Shown: positions 1 through 8,735 of the stretch, piece by piece | How positions within the stretch are numbered: position 1 is the first letter of the stretch | How the letters are laid out: each line of letters starts with the position of its first letter | From: Pseudorhizobium xiangyangii | Lineage (GTDB): Bacteria > Pseudomonadota > Alphaproteobacteria > Rhizobiales > Rhizobiaceae | Assembly (NCBI RefSeq): GCF_020531965.1 | Contig: NZ_JAJAWH010000019.1 | Coordinates: forward strand, 1-64,000 | Length of the DNA stretch: 64,000 bases | Direction: 5' to 3' | Position numbers and translations under genes: made by a program | Notes under the pieces: model-generated | What the model was told of the DNA's origin: nothing | What the model saw: the letters and a program-made list of their open reading frames with translations, nothing else | The model's database searches: none

Positions 1-14
1 GGGGAGGGGTTGGG

Positions 15-30
15 GAGGGGTTTTCCCCTC
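15..30. other. Hairpin just downstream of urtA
   Basis: A perfect 6-bp inverted repeat (GAGGGG, loop TTTT, CCCCTC) lies 18 bp past the urtA stop on the minus strand. It sits in a G-rich stretch made of two GGGGAGGGGTT units. There is no following U-tract, so it fits an mRNA 3'-end stabiliser or attenuator between a binding-protein gene and the rest of its operon better than a classical terminator. The downstream genes lie outside the window. Confidence 0.4.
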
Positions 31-47
31 AGTTCATGATGAGCGGA

Positions 48-1337
48 TCAGCTTCCCTTGCCGCCGCACTTGCCGGTGGCAACGTTGAAGTTGCCGCACT
101 CCATCGGCTTGCGCCAATCGGCGATCAGGTCCTTGGAGTCGGGCAGGAAGTCCGACCATTCGTCACCGACGATGGCAGGCGTTTCCTGAACGACTTCGAA
201 CTGGCCGTCAGCCTGGAATTCACCGATCAGCACCGGCTTGGTGATGTGGTGGTTCGGCATGACGGTAGAGGTGCCGCCCGAGAGGTTCGGAACGGAAACG
301 CCGATGATGTTGTCGAGAACGGCATCCGTATCGGTCGTGCCGGCAGCTTCGACCGCCTTCACCCAGGCATTGAAGCCGATGTAGGCGGCTTCCATCGGAT
401 CGTTGGTGACGCGCTTGTCATTCTTGGTGAAGGCGTGCCAGGTTTCGATGAACTCGGCGTTGACCTCCGCATCGACGGACTGGAAGTAGTTCCAGGCTGC
501 AAGGTGGCCGACGAGCGGCGCGGTATCGAGACCGGCGAGTTCTTCTTCACCGACCGAGAAGGCGACGACCGGAATGTCTTCGGCCTTGACGCCCTGATTG
601 GCGAGTTCCTTGTAGAACGGCACGTTGGCGTCGCCGTTGATGGTGGAGACGACGGCGGTCTTCTTGCCGGCGGAACCGAAGTTCTTGATGTCGGTCACGA
701 TCGTCTGCCAGTCGGAATGACCGAACGGCGTGTAGTTGATCATGATGTCCTCTTCGGCCACGCCCTTGGACATCAGGTAGGCCTTGAGGATCTTATTGGT
801 CGTCTGCGGATAGACGTAGTCGGTACCGGCGAGGACCCAGCGCTCGACGCCTTCGGTGCTGGCCAGATAGTCGACGGCGGGGATGGCCTGCTGGTTCGGC
901 GCAGCGCCCGTGTAGAAGATGTTGCGCGAGGATTCTTCACCCTCGTACTGGACCGGGTAGAAGAGGATCGAGTTCAGCTCTTCGAACACCGGCAGGACCG
1001 ACTTGCGCGACGAGGACGTCCAGCAACCGAAGACGGCAGCGACCTTGTCCTGCGAAATCAGCTGGCGAGCCTTTTCGGCGAACAGCGGCCAGTCCGAGGC
1101 AGGATCGACGACGACAGCCTCGAGCTTCTTGCCGAGAACGCCACCCTTCTTGTTCTGCTCTTCGACGAGCATCAGCATGGCGTCTTTCAGCGTCGTTTCC
1201 GAAATCGCCATCGTGCCGGACAGTGAGTGCAGGACACCGATCTTGATTGTCTCTTCCTGTGCCAGCGCGCCACTGAAGGCGGTGGTCGACAGGGCTGCGG
1301 CGATGAGCGCGCCGCCAAGCTTTGCCTTGAATGTCAT
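48..1337 (-). CDS. urtA: Urea ABC transporter substrate-binding protein UrtA
   Basis: This is a periplasmic binding protein of the UrtA/FmdD family that delivers urea to the UrtBCDE ABC transporter. The protein has 429 residues. It starts with a signal peptide (MTFKAKLGGALIAAALSTTA, cleaved about residue 26 after SGALA), followed by the family opening IKIGVLHSLSGTMAISE, and it ends with a Cys-containing tail (MECGNFNVATGKCGG) typical of UrtA. The start at 1337 is chosen because the signal peptide begins there; the frame is open a further 76 codons upstream, but that part is not family-like. urtB would be expected beyond the left edge on the same strand. The neighbouring transporter-like sensor kinase and LuxR-type regulator may control it (inference). 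Formamide or short amides are alternative ligands in this family. Confidence 0.92.
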   Translation of the reverse strand: MTFKAKLGGALIAAALSTTAFSGALAQEETIKIGVLHSLSGTMAISETTLKDAMLMLVEEQNKKGGVLGKKLEAVVVDPASDWPLFAEKARQLISQDKVAAVFGCWTSSSRKSVLPVFEELNSILFYPVQYEGEESSRNIFYTGAAPNQQAIPAVDYLASTEGVERWVLAGTDYVYPQTTNKILKAYLMSKGVAEEDIMINYTPFGHSDWQTIVTDIKNFGSAGKKTAVVSTINGDANVPFYKELANQGVKAEDIPVVAFSVGEEELAGLDTAPLVGHLAAWNYFQSVDAEVNAEFIETWHAFTKNDKRVTNDPMEAAYIGFNAWVKAVEAAGTTDTDAVLDNIIGVSVPNLSGGTSTVMPNHHITKPVLIGEFQADGQFEVVQETPAIVGDEWSDFLPDSKDLIADWRKPMECGNFNVATGKCGGKGS

Positions 1338-1430
1338 TGGTTCGAACCCCTCTTCTCGTTCGTTGGCAAGCGGATGTGAAAACGTGACCGTTGCTGACCG
1401 GACTATCCGATGCTGCACCGCAAACCCGTA

Positions 1431-1446
1431 TACGTCGTTTGACGTA
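1431..1446. promoter_or_regulatory. Palindrome in the urtA / DUF488 divergent promoter region
   Basis: TACGTC-GTTT-GACGTA is a perfect 6-bp inverted repeat with a 4-bp centre, about 95 bp upstream of the urtA start and 107 bp upstream of the DUF488 start. TAC...GTA palindromes of this size are typical targets of dimeric LuxR/NarL-type regulators. One such regulator is encoded at 5450-6373. The link is inferred. Confidence 0.4.
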
Positions 1447-1552
1447 CCGGAGGGGGAGAAGCGGAAACTCCACCCGGAGTGCGACCTTGGAGGCAACCCG
1501 TTGACAGGTGAAAAGGACTGCCGCGAAATGAGGTCGAATGCGGGAGGTCCGG

Positions 1553-1990
1553 ATGGACGTGACAACGATCGGCTTCACGAAAACGAGCGCGGAGGGCTTC
1601 TTCGATCGCCTCCGGCAAGCCAAGGTAAAGACGGTAATCGATGTGCGGCTGCACAACACGTCTCAGCTCGCGGGCTTCGCCAAGTCCGATGACCTCGCCT
1701 ATTTCCTGCGCACGATCTGCGGTGCCGGCTATATCCACGAGCCGCAACTGGCGCCTACCGAGGAAATCATGGCCGCCTTCAAGAAACAGAAAGGCGACTG
1801 GAGTGTCTTCCAGCGCGACTTCCTCCACCTCATGTCGGACCGCAAGATAGAAAGCCGGTTCAGGGCCGAAGAGTTCGACGGAGGTTGTCTGCTCTGCTCG
1901 GAGGACACGCCGCATCAATGCCATCGGCGCCTCGTCTGCGACTACCTCAACGGCAAGTGGGGCGGAGCCCTGTCGGTGCGGCACCTCTGA
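1553..1990 (+). CDS. DUF488 domain protein
   Basis: A 145-residue cytoplasmic protein of the DUF488 family, which has no settled biochemical function. Visible family features are the N-terminal TTIGFTKTSAEGFFDRL, the VIDVRLHNTSQ strand, and the C-terminal Cys/His-rich CLLCSEDTPHQCHRRLV, which resembles a metal- or nucleotide-binding site. The ATG at 1553 is preferred because CGGGAGG lies 5 bp before it; an in-frame ATG at 1538 would add five residues. It diverges from urtA and lies 89 bp before the sensor kinase gene, so it may share their regulation. Confidence 0.8.
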   Translation: MDVTTIGFTKTSAEGFFDRLRQAKVKTVIDVRLHNTSQLAGFAKSDDLAYFLRTICGAGYIHEPQLAPTEEIMAAFKKQKGDWSVFQRDFLHLMSDRKIESRFRAEEFDGGCLLCSEDTPHQCHRRLVCDYLNGKWGGALSVRHL

Positions 1991-2024
1991 TACTGCGTCC
2001 GGAGGGCTTGCAAAATCAAAGGCC

Positions 2025-2080
2025 AGGCACGAAAGTGCCTAATCCGAAGTCACCTCACCGCAGGCGCTAGATATTAGGCA
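2025..2080 (+). promoter_or_regulatory. Possible alternative RNA structures at the start of the sensor kinase gene
   Basis: A GNRA-capped hairpin (AGGCAC GAAA GTGCCT, 2025-2040) overlaps one arm of a second 8-bp inverted repeat: TGCCTAAT at 2036-2043 pairs with ATTAGGCA at 2073-2080. The two cannot form together. The second would bury the region immediately before, and the A of, the start codon at 2080. No good Shine-Dalgarno sequence is visible, so translation could be controlled by structure. This is read from the sequence only. Confidence 0.3.
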
Positions 2081-5000
2081 TGGCCGCACGGCAACGCATC
2101 ATCCCGGTCCGGCGGGAGTATAACCGCTGGGTTGCGGACCAGACGCTGGAGGACTATGCGCTTCGCTTCACGGCCAAGAGCGCCCGCCGTTTTTCGTCCA
2201 GCCGCATTTCCCACACTGCCATCGGCGCCATTTCCTTCCTTGCGCTGGAGGCTATCGGTGGCGCGATCACCCTTTCCTACGGCACCACCAACGCCTTCTA
2301 TGCCATTCTTGCGGCGGCGGTCGTCATGCTGGTCGTGGGATGGCCGATCAGCCGCTACGCGATCCGCCACGGAGTGGACATCGACCTCCTGACCCGCGGC
2401 GCAAGCTTCGGCTATATCGGCTCGACCATCACCTCGCTGATCTATGCAAGCTTCACCTTCATGCTGTTTGCAATCGAGGCCTCGATCATGACGGGGGCGC
2501 TGGAGCTTGCTTTCGGCATTCCGCCATGGATCGGCTACATCATCAGCGCCGTCGTGGTGATACCGCTGGTGATCTACGGTGTGCGGCTGATCTCCCGCTT
2601 CCAGATCATGACCCAGCCGTTCTGGATCATCCTGAACATCCTGCCCTTCCTTTTCATCGCATTCCTCGACTGGGAAAAGTTCGATCTCTGGCGCTCCTTC
2701 GCCGGCATCGGCCATTCGAATGCGGAAGTGAGCGGCGTCGCGCCGTTCAACCTCCTGGAATTCGGAGCCGCCTCCGCCGTGATCCTGGCGTTGATGCCGC
2801 AGATCGGCGAGCAGGTGGATTTCTTGCGCTTCCTGCCCGCCGAGGGACAACGGAAGTGGCGGCACCGGCTTGCGGTCTTCCTTGCAGGCCCGGGCTGGGT
2901 CGTGGTCGGCGTACCCAAGCTGCTTGCCGGCTCCTTCCTCGCGGTTCTGGCGCTTTCAACCGCCGTGCCGGTGGGCGACGCCGCAGATCCGGCGCACATG
3001 TATCTCGTCGCCTTCGGCTACATGGTCCCCAACGAGACGGCGGCACTCATGCTGATGGCCGCCTTCGTCGTCGTGTCGCAGCTCAAGATCAACGTGATGA
3101 ATGCCTACGCCGGGTCGCTGGCCTGGTCGAACTTCTTTTCCCGCCTGACGCACAGCCATCCGGGCCGGGTCGTATGGTTGATCTTCAACGTCGCGATTGC
3201 ACTGTTGTTGATGGAACTCGGCATCTACCGGCTGCTGGAGGCGACGCTCGGGATCTTCTCGATCATCGCCATGGCCTGGCTGTGCACCATTTCGGCCGAT
3301 CTGTTCATCAACAAACCGCTCGGCCTGTCGCCTGAAGGCATCGAGTTCAAGCGCGCGCATCTGTATGACCTCAACCCGGTCGGGCTCGGCGCAATGACCG
3401 GCTCGGCCGCCATTGCGCTTGCCGCCCATTTCGGCCTGTTCGGACAGGTCATGGCATCGCTGTCCACCTATCTTACGCTTACAGCCTTCGTCATCTCTCC
3501 GGCCATTGCGGTGGCAACGAAAGGCAGGTTCTATCTCGCCCGCAAGCCGCGCCACAGCTGGAAGAACCTCGGCTCCATCACCTGCTCCATTTGCGAGCAT
3601 CCCTTCGAGCCGGAAGACATGGCCTGGTGCCCGGCCTACGCCGCCCCCATCTGCTCGCTATGCTGCTCGCTCGACAGCCGCTGCCACGACATGTGCAAGC
3701 CGAAGGCAAAGCTCAATGCGCAGGTAGGGGCCGTAGCGAGAACGGTGCTGCCGCAGACCATCGTCGCCAAGCTCACCACGCGGCTCGGACGCTATGCGAT
3801 TGCCGCGGTCATATCCATCTCCATCATCGGCGTCATCCTGGCGATGATCGGCTATCAGGCGGGTCAGGCAGCACCGGCGAACGCCGAAGTCATCTACAGC
3901 ACGATCGTCATCGTCTTCTTCGTCTTTGCCGTCATCGCGGGCATCGTCTCGTGGTTCTACGTGCTTGCCCATGACAGCCGGGTCGTGGCCGAGGAGGAAT
4001 CCTCACGCCAGAACACGCTGCTGCTCAAGGAGATCTCAGCGCACAAGAAAACCGACGCGGCGCTGCAGGACGCCAAGGAGACTGCCGAAGCCGCCAACCG
4101 TGCCAAAAGCCGTTATGTGGTCGGCCTGTCCCACGAGTTGCGCACCCCCCTCAACGCCGTCATGGGGTATGCGCAGATCCTGGAGCGGGACGAAACCATC
4201 CCCCAGCCGCGTCAATCGGCGATCAGGGTCATCAAGCGGTCGGCCGACCACCTTTCCGGCCTGATCGACGGGCTGCTCGATATCTCGAAGATCGAGGCAG
4301 GAAGGCTGCAGGTCTATTCCAACGAAATCAACATCCAGGACTTCCTCGACCAGATCGTCGAAATGTTTTCGCTCCAGGCGAATGCCAAGGGGCTGCGGTT
4401 CGATCACGAGCGCGCCCGCTCGCTGCCGCTCTATGTCCGCACCGACGAAAAGCGCCTGCGCCAGATCCTCGTCAACCTCCTGTCGAACGCAATCAAGTTC
4501 ACCGACGCCGGCACGATCAACTTCGACGTCGCCTACCGAAGCCAGGTCGCGACGTTTACGGTAAAGGATACCGGCCGCGGCATCGCGGAAAAGGATCTCG
4601 GTCGCATCTACGAGCCATTCCAGCGCGGCGAGGCCGACAGCGTGAAACCGATGCCCGGCCTCGGCCTCGGCCTCACGATCACGCAACTGCTCACCAACAC
4701 CCTGGGTGGCGAAATCTCGGCAGCAAGCGTCAAGGACGAGGGTTCGACCTTCCGCGTGCGGCTGATGCTCTCAGCCATCGACCGGCCAAGCACCGCCCCC
4801 GCGCCTGAGCGGAAGATCGTCTCCTATACCGGGCCTCGCAGGACGATCGTCGTGGTGGACGACAATGAGGACCATCGCGACCTGATGCGCGAAGTACTTG
4901 CACCTATGGATTTCGTGGTGCTGACGGCCAATAGCGGCCCCGACTGTCTGACCCTTATCGAGGGCGTGAAGCCGGACCTTTTCCTGGTCGACATCTCCAT

Positions 5001-5457
5001 GCCGGGGATGAGCGGCTGGGATCTGGTGACGAAGCTGCGCGACAACGGGCAGGCGGCGCCGATCGTCATGCTGTCCGCCAATATCGGCGACGGCTCTGCC
5101 GCAACCGCTGAAGGCCATAACGATGCGATCGGAAAACCGGTTGATGTTCGCCATCTCAGCGACCGGCTCGCGGCGCACCTCGGCCTCACATGGGTCTATG
5201 ACGACGACCCGAAGCAGATCGCGGCCCCGACCCCGCCGATGATCACCAGTCCAGGAGAAAATCACCTGCAGGACCTGTTGCGGCTCGGTGAGATCGGCTA
5301 CGTCCGGGGTATCGAAACGAAACTCGCCGACCTTGCGCAATCGGAACAGCACCGCCCCTTCGTGACGGAGCTTGGAGCCTATGTGCAGGCCTTCGATTTG
5401 GATGGCTACATGACGTTCCTCAACCGGTTCAGTGGAGACCACGCCGCCGATGGCTGA
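2080..5457 (+). CDS. Hybrid sensor histidine kinase with an N-terminal NCS1-type transporter domain
   Basis: An 1125-residue membrane protein. Residues about 25-490 form a multi-spanning domain like NCS1 (purine/cytosine/allantoin permease) transporters. Residues about 506-547 are Cys/His-rich (CSICEHPFEPEDMAWCP, CSLCCSLDSRCHDMC) and may bind metal. Two further membrane helices follow at about 570-640, then a coiled coil, a HisKA domain (phospho-acceptor His685 in GLSHELRTPLNA), a HATPase domain (N box NLLSNAIKF, G boxes DTGRGIAEKD and GLGLGL) and a C-terminal receiver with phospho-acceptor Asp971 (LVDISMPGMSG). The layout resembles CbrA-type transporter kinases, which carry an SLC5 domain instead. 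It overlaps the next gene, a LuxR-type regulator, by 8 bp. Its position beside urtA suggests it senses urea, ureides or a nucleobase (inference). Confidence 0.85.
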   Translation: MAARQRIIPVRREYNRWVADQTLEDYALRFTAKSARRFSSSRISHTAIGAISFLALEAIGGAITLSYGTTNAFYAILAAAVVMLVVGWPISRYAIRHGVDIDLLTRGASFGYIGSTITSLIYASFTFMLFAIEASIMTGALELAFGIPPWIGYIISAVVVIPLVIYGVRLISRFQIMTQPFWIILNILPFLFIAFLDWEKFDLWRSFAGIGHSNAEVSGVAPFNLLEFGAASAVILALMPQIGEQVDFLRFLPAEGQRKWRHRLAVFLAGPGWVVVGVPKLLAGSFLAVLALSTAVPVGDAADPAHMYLVAFGYMVPNETAALMLMAAFVVVSQLKINVMNAYAGSLAWSNFFSRLTHSHPGRVVWLIFNVAIALLLMELGIYRLLEATLGIFSIIAMAWLCTISADLFINKPLGLSPEGIEFKRAHLYDLNPVGLGAMTGSAAIALAAHFGLFGQVMASLSTYLTLTAFVISPAIAVATKGRFYLARKPRHSWKNLGSITCSICEHPFEPEDMAWCPAYAAPICSLCCSLDSRCHDMCKPKAKLNAQVGAVARTVLPQTIVAKLTTRLGRYAIAAVISISIIGVILAMIGYQAGQAAPANAEVIYSTIVIVFFVFAVIAGIVSWFYVLAHDSRVVAEEESSRQNTLLLKEISAHKKTDAALQDAKETAEAANRAKSRYVVGLSHELRTPLNAVMGYAQILERDETIPQPRQSAIRVIKRSADHLSGLIDGLLDISKIEAGRLQVYSNEINIQDFLDQIVEMFSLQANAKGLRFDHERARSLPLYVRTDEKRLRQILVNLLSNAIKFTDAGTINFDVAYRSQVATFTVKDTGRGIAEKDLGRIYEPFQRGEADSVKPMPGLGLGLTITQLLTNTLGGEISAASVKDEGSTFRVRLMLSAIDRPSTAPAPERKIVSYTGPRRTIVVVDDNEDHRDLMREVLAPMDFVVLTANSGPDCLTLIEGVKPDLFLVDISMPGMSGWDLVTKLRDNGQAAPIVMLSANIGDGSAATAEGHNDAIGKPVDVRHLSDRLAAHLGLTWVYDDDPKQIAAPTPPMITSPGENHLQDLLRLGEIGYVRGIETKLADLAQSEQHRPFVTELGAYVQAFDLDGYMTFLNRFSGDHAADG

Positions 5458-6373
5458 CGCGCCCCTTCCCCGCGACATCGTCCTGCTGGTGGATGACAGT
5501 CCAGAGACGCTGGGCTTCCTGACCGATGCGCTGGAACAGTCAGGCTTTTCGGTGCTGATCGCGACATCCGGACAGGCCGCCCTCAACATCATCGAGCGCA
5601 TCACGCCGGACCTGATCCTCATGGACGCCGTGATGCCCGCCATGGACGGTTTTTCCACCTGTCGCAGGTTGAAGACCAATCCGGCAGTGTCGCAGGTGCC
5701 GGTGATCTTCATGACCGGATTGACGGAAACGGAGCATGTGGTGAATGCGCTGGATTCCGGGGGTGTCGACTACCTCACAAAGCCGATCAACATCGACGAG
5801 TTGAGAGCCAGGATCCGCGTCCACCTTGCCAACGCCCGGTCGGCGCAGAGCGCCCGCGTTGCGCTCGATGCCGCAGGCCGTCATCTTCTGGCGGTCAAGG
5901 GTGATGGCAGCATTCACTGGTCGACGCCGCAGGCAACGCGCCTCGTCAAGGCGGCGACAGGCAGCGACGACGGCCTGGATGTGGTCGCAAGCCATATCGC
6001 CGGCTGGATGGCGGATCGCTCAAAGTCGGGCGCGCCGCGCGAAGGTTCCTTCTCTCTGGCCGGAGACGGACAGGCGAGCCTGCAGTTTGCCTTTCTTGGT
6101 GCGATCGGCGCGGACGAGTATCTTTTCCGCCTGACAGCCGCCAGCCAGCGCTCCGGCGCCGATGTTCTTCGCCAGCATTTCGCCCTCACGCTCAGGGAAT
6201 CGGAAGTGCTGGAGTGGATCGCCAAAGGCAAGCCGAACCGTGATATCGGCGATATCCTCGGCCTCTCGGCCCGAACGGTGAACAAGCACCTCGAGCAGAT
6301 CTACGTGAAGCTCGGCGTCGAGAACCGTGCCTCGGCAGCCGTCAGGGCGGCGCAGGTTCTCTACGAGGCGTGA
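5450..6373 (+). CDS. LuxR/NarL-family response regulator
   Basis: A 307-residue transcription factor and the probable partner of the overlapping sensor kinase. It has an N-terminal receiver (acidic pair DD at 15-16, phospho-acceptor Asp59 in LMDAVMPAMDG, conserved Lys in YLTKPIN), a middle region of about 100 residues with no recognised domain, and a C-terminal LuxR-type helix-turn-helix (LTLRESEVLEWIAKGKPNRD, then SARTVNKHLEQIYVKLGV). The ATG at 5450 overlaps the kinase stop by 8 bp and is preferred over a GTG at 5432. The unusually long linker between receiver and HTH may be a further sensor or dimerisation domain. A likely target is the palindrome at 1431-1446. Confidence 0.88.
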   Translation: MADAPLPRDIVLLVDDSPETLGFLTDALEQSGFSVLIATSGQAALNIIERITPDLILMDAVMPAMDGFSTCRRLKTNPAVSQVPVIFMTGLTETEHVVNALDSGGVDYLTKPINIDELRARIRVHLANARSAQSARVALDAAGRHLLAVKGDGSIHWSTPQATRLVKAATGSDDGLDVVASHIAGWMADRSKSGAPREGSFSLAGDGQASLQFAFLGAIGADEYLFRLTAASQRSGADVLRQHFALTLRESEVLEWIAKGKPNRDIGDILGLSARTVNKHLEQIYVKLGVENRASAAVRAAQVLYEA

Positions 6374-6468
6374 GCCGCAAGGCCCGGCGCAGATTGACCC
6401 AGCCATACAGGGACGACCCTCCATGCTCCTGAAAATGAACCCGTAGCTATTCGTCGGGAGTTGCACTC

Positions 6469-6999
6469 ATGGAAAATTTCGTTGTCATCTCCGGCTGCTC
6501 CGGCGGCGGAAAATCCACGCTGCTGGATGAACTGGCGCAACGCGGACACGCAATCGTGCCGGAGCCCGGCAGGCGTATCGTCGCCGAGGAGATGAAAGGC
6601 GATGGCAGCGCCCTCCCCTGGGTCGACCTTGGAGCATTTGCAGAAAGGGCTGTCGCCATGGCGCTCGCGGATCGGGAGGCCATGCGCAACACGCCCGGAT
6701 GGGTTTTCTTCGACCGCAGCCTGGTTGATGCGGCGGCGGCCCTGGAACATGCGTCCGGTGCGCCTGCGCTCTGCGGCCTCGGGACGGTTCACCGTTACCA
6801 TCAGCGTGTTTTCCTGACGCCGCCCTGGCCCGAGATCTACCGGCAGGATGAGGAACGGCAGCACGGGCTTGAGACGGCAATCGCCGAATACGACCGCCTG
6901 CTCACCGCCTACAAGGCGCTCGGCTACGACGTCGTCATCCTGCCAAGGATCGCCGTGGAAGATCGCGCAACATTCATACTGAGTCAGTTGACGCTCTGA
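6469..6999 (+). CDS. P-loop ATPase (AAA_28-like)
   Basis: A 176-residue cytoplasmic protein with a Walker A motif at residues 9-17 (GCSGGGKST) and the AAA_28 pattern: EPGRRIVAEE after the first helix and a WVFFDRSLVDAAAALE segment as in small kinase-like ATPases. Proteins of this family have no defined substrate; the fold suggests nucleotide or small-molecule phosphorylation. It follows the response regulator by 95 bp on the same strand and ends before a bidirectional terminator, so it may be co-transcribed. The function is unknown. Confidence 0.75.
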   Translation: MENFVVISGCSGGGKSTLLDELAQRGHAIVPEPGRRIVAEEMKGDGSALPWVDLGAFAERAVAMALADREAMRNTPGWVFFDRSLVDAAAALEHASGAPALCGLGTVHRYHQRVFLTPPWPEIYRQDEERQHGLETAIAEYDRLLTAYKALGYDVVILPRIAVEDRATFILSQLTL

Positions 7000-7043
7000 C
7001 CCATCCGGGACGTCGGCCGCACGTTCAGACTTGCACAAACGCA

Positions 7044-7067
7044 AAAGCCCGGCCGAAGCCGGGCTTT
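7044..7067. terminator. Bidirectional terminator between the P-loop ATPase gene and livK
   Basis: A perfect 10-bp stem, AAAGCCCGGC (7044-7053) and GCCGGGCTTT (7058-7067), with a CGAA loop. It is flanked by T-rich sequence on the plus side and also reads as a terminator for livK on the minus strand. Confidence 0.85.
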
Positions 7068-7094
7068 CTCGATTTCAAACCGATAGACGAGCTA

Positions 7095-8216
7095 TCAGCT
7101 ATCCTTCTGGAAGTAGCTGAAGTTGCCGTCAGGACCCTTCTTCCACTCGTACATGACGTAGCCCGGAAGCTTCGGGTCGCCCTTTTCGTCGAAGGAGATA
7201 TCGCCCAGCGCCGTCGTGAACGGACCCTTTTCCTTCATCGCCGTAGCGACGGCTTCCGCGTCGATCGACTCGGCAGCCTTGGCGGCGGCAGCGATCGTCT
7301 GAACGGCAGCGTAGGAGTAGAGCGTGTAGGCTTCGGGGTTGAAGCCGGCAGCCTTGAACTTCTCTACGAGTTCCTTGTTTTCCGGACGCAGCGTCGGATC
7401 AGGACCGAAGGTGTTGAGCGTGCCTTCGACCGCATCACCTGCGATCGAAGCCAGTTCGTTCGACACGATACCATCGCCGGAAATCAGCGTTGCGTCGAGG
7501 CCCTGGTCAGCAGCCTGGCGGATGATCAGGCCAGCTTCCGTGTGGAGGCCACCCCAGTAGATGATCGTGACGCCGGCTTCCTTCATCTTCGCGATGAGCG
7601 CCGAGAAGTCCTTGTCGCCGGTGTTGACGCCTTCACGAACGACTTCCGTGAGGCCAGCAGCGTTGGCAGCCTTCTTGGTCTCTTCGGCAAGACCCTGACC
7701 GTAAGGCGTCTTGTCGTCGATGATGGCGATCTTTGCATCTTTGAAGTTATCGGCGAGATACTTGCCGGCAACGCCGCCCTGCTGGTCGTCACGGCCGCAG
7801 GTGCGGAACGTGTTCCACAGGCCGCGCTCGGTGAACACAGGGTTGGTTGCAGCAGGCGTGATCTCGAGGATGCCGTTTTCGGCATACACTTCCGAAGCCG
7901 GGATCGAAACGCCGGAGTTGAAGTGACCGACAACGAACTTCACGCCGTCAGCAACGAACTTGTTGGCAACGGAGATACCCTGCTTCGGGTCGGAAACGTC
8001 GTCGCCGAGGACGATCTTGATCTGCTCGCCGTTGATGCCGCCGGCAGCATTGATATCTGCCGCAGCCTGCTCGGCGCCCCTCTGCAACTGTGCGCCGAAT
8101 GCGGCGTTCGGGCCGGTGAACGGACCGCCTACGCCGATCAGCACGTCAGCCCACGCGCTGCCACCGAAAGCGACGACCGCGGTCAGCGCAACGGCAGAAA
8201 GAAGAGACTTCTTCAT
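7095..8216 (-). CDS. livK: Branched-chain amino acid ABC transporter substrate-binding protein
   Basis: A 373-residue periplasmic binding protein of the LivK/BraC family. It has a clear signal peptide ([19 protein letters not shown], cleaved after SAWA at residue 23), then [20 protein letters not shown], as in ligand-binding receptors for leucine, isoleucine, valine or a broader set of amino acids. It is the last gene of a minus-strand cluster (livHMGF, DUF6867, livK). The 141-bp gap before it suggests its own promoter, which is usual because binding proteins are needed in excess. The bidirectional terminator follows directly. Confidence 0.93.
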   Translation of the reverse strand: MKKSLLSAVALTAVVAFGGSAWADVLIGVGGPFTGPNAAFGAQLQRGAEQAAADINAAGGINGEQIKIVLGDDVSDPKQGISVANKFVADGVKFVVGHFNSGVSIPASEVYAENGILEITPAATNPVFTERGLWNTFRTCGRDDQQGGVAGKYLADNFKDAKIAIIDDKTPYGQGLAEETKKAANAAGLTEVVREGVNTGDKDFSALIAKMKEAGVTIIYWGGLHTEAGLIIRQAADQGLDATLISGDGIVSNELASIAGDAVEGTLNTFGPDPTLRPENKELVEKFKAAGFNPEAYTLYSYAAVQTIAAAAKAAESIDAEAVATAMKEKGPFTTALGDISFDEKGDPKLPGYVMYEWKKGPDGNFSYFQKDS

Positions 8217-8357
8217 TATGTTACTCCCAGTTTTTATAAGCGGGTGAGGTTACGAAAGCCTGCGCGATACCCACCTTTATCGCGCCGGAAACTGTTCCAC
8301 TCTAGGTTCTTCGCGGTTCAACCTTTTGCCCAATCTGAGGCCAAGTCTCCGCGACTG

Positions 8358-8711
8358 TCAATCTTTCTTCTTCCATGAGAAAGCTGAGGTCTGATCGTAT
8401 AGCCAGTAGTAGTTTTGCACCATCTGGCGGGTGCGACGCATACGGAATCCGACCGTCGCAAACACCAGAAGAAGCACCACGTCGATGACGTAGAAGAACG
8501 GGCTGATAAAGGGGCCCTGGAACAGGGCATAGTGAAGGAAACGCAACACCACGCCCAGCAACAGTGTGTAGATCACCACCGTCGGAAAGTTGTCCCAACC
8601 TTCCGCAACGGCCTTGCCTGTTCGCCAGGCCGTCCAGAAGGCGATCAGCATGACGAGCCCACGCAGGACGTAGCGGACGCCGGTGTCCGTTTCGAAAAAT
8701 AATCCTTGCAT
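8358..8711 (-). CDS. DUF6867 family membrane protein in the liv operon
   Basis: A 117-residue protein with about three membrane segments (near residues 15-32, 42-62 and 68-90) and a basic, Lys-rich C-terminus. It matches the small DUF6867 family that in Rhizobiales accompanies liv transporter genes. It begins 24 bp after the livF stop and so belongs to the same transcript. No function is known; an accessory role in the LIV transporter is inferred from position only. Confidence 0.75.
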   Translation of the reverse strand: MQGLFFETDTGVRYVLRGLVMLIAFWTAWRTGKAVAEGWDNFPTVVIYTLLLGVVLRFLHYALFQGPFISPFFYVIDVVLLLVFATVGFRMRRTRQMVQNYYWLYDQTSAFSWKKKD

Positions 8712-8735
8712 CTCAATGTCTCCCTGCTGCGCGGC

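Noticed and set aside
1-20. G-rich repeats (GGGGAGGGG twice) as a possible G-quadruplex
   Set aside because: Only two units are visible at the window edge, and the hairpin with the following C-run is an equally good explanation.
36-1226. A 396-codon frame opposite urtA
   Set aside because: urtA is unmistakable, with a signal peptide; the opposite frame has no ribosome site or family pattern.
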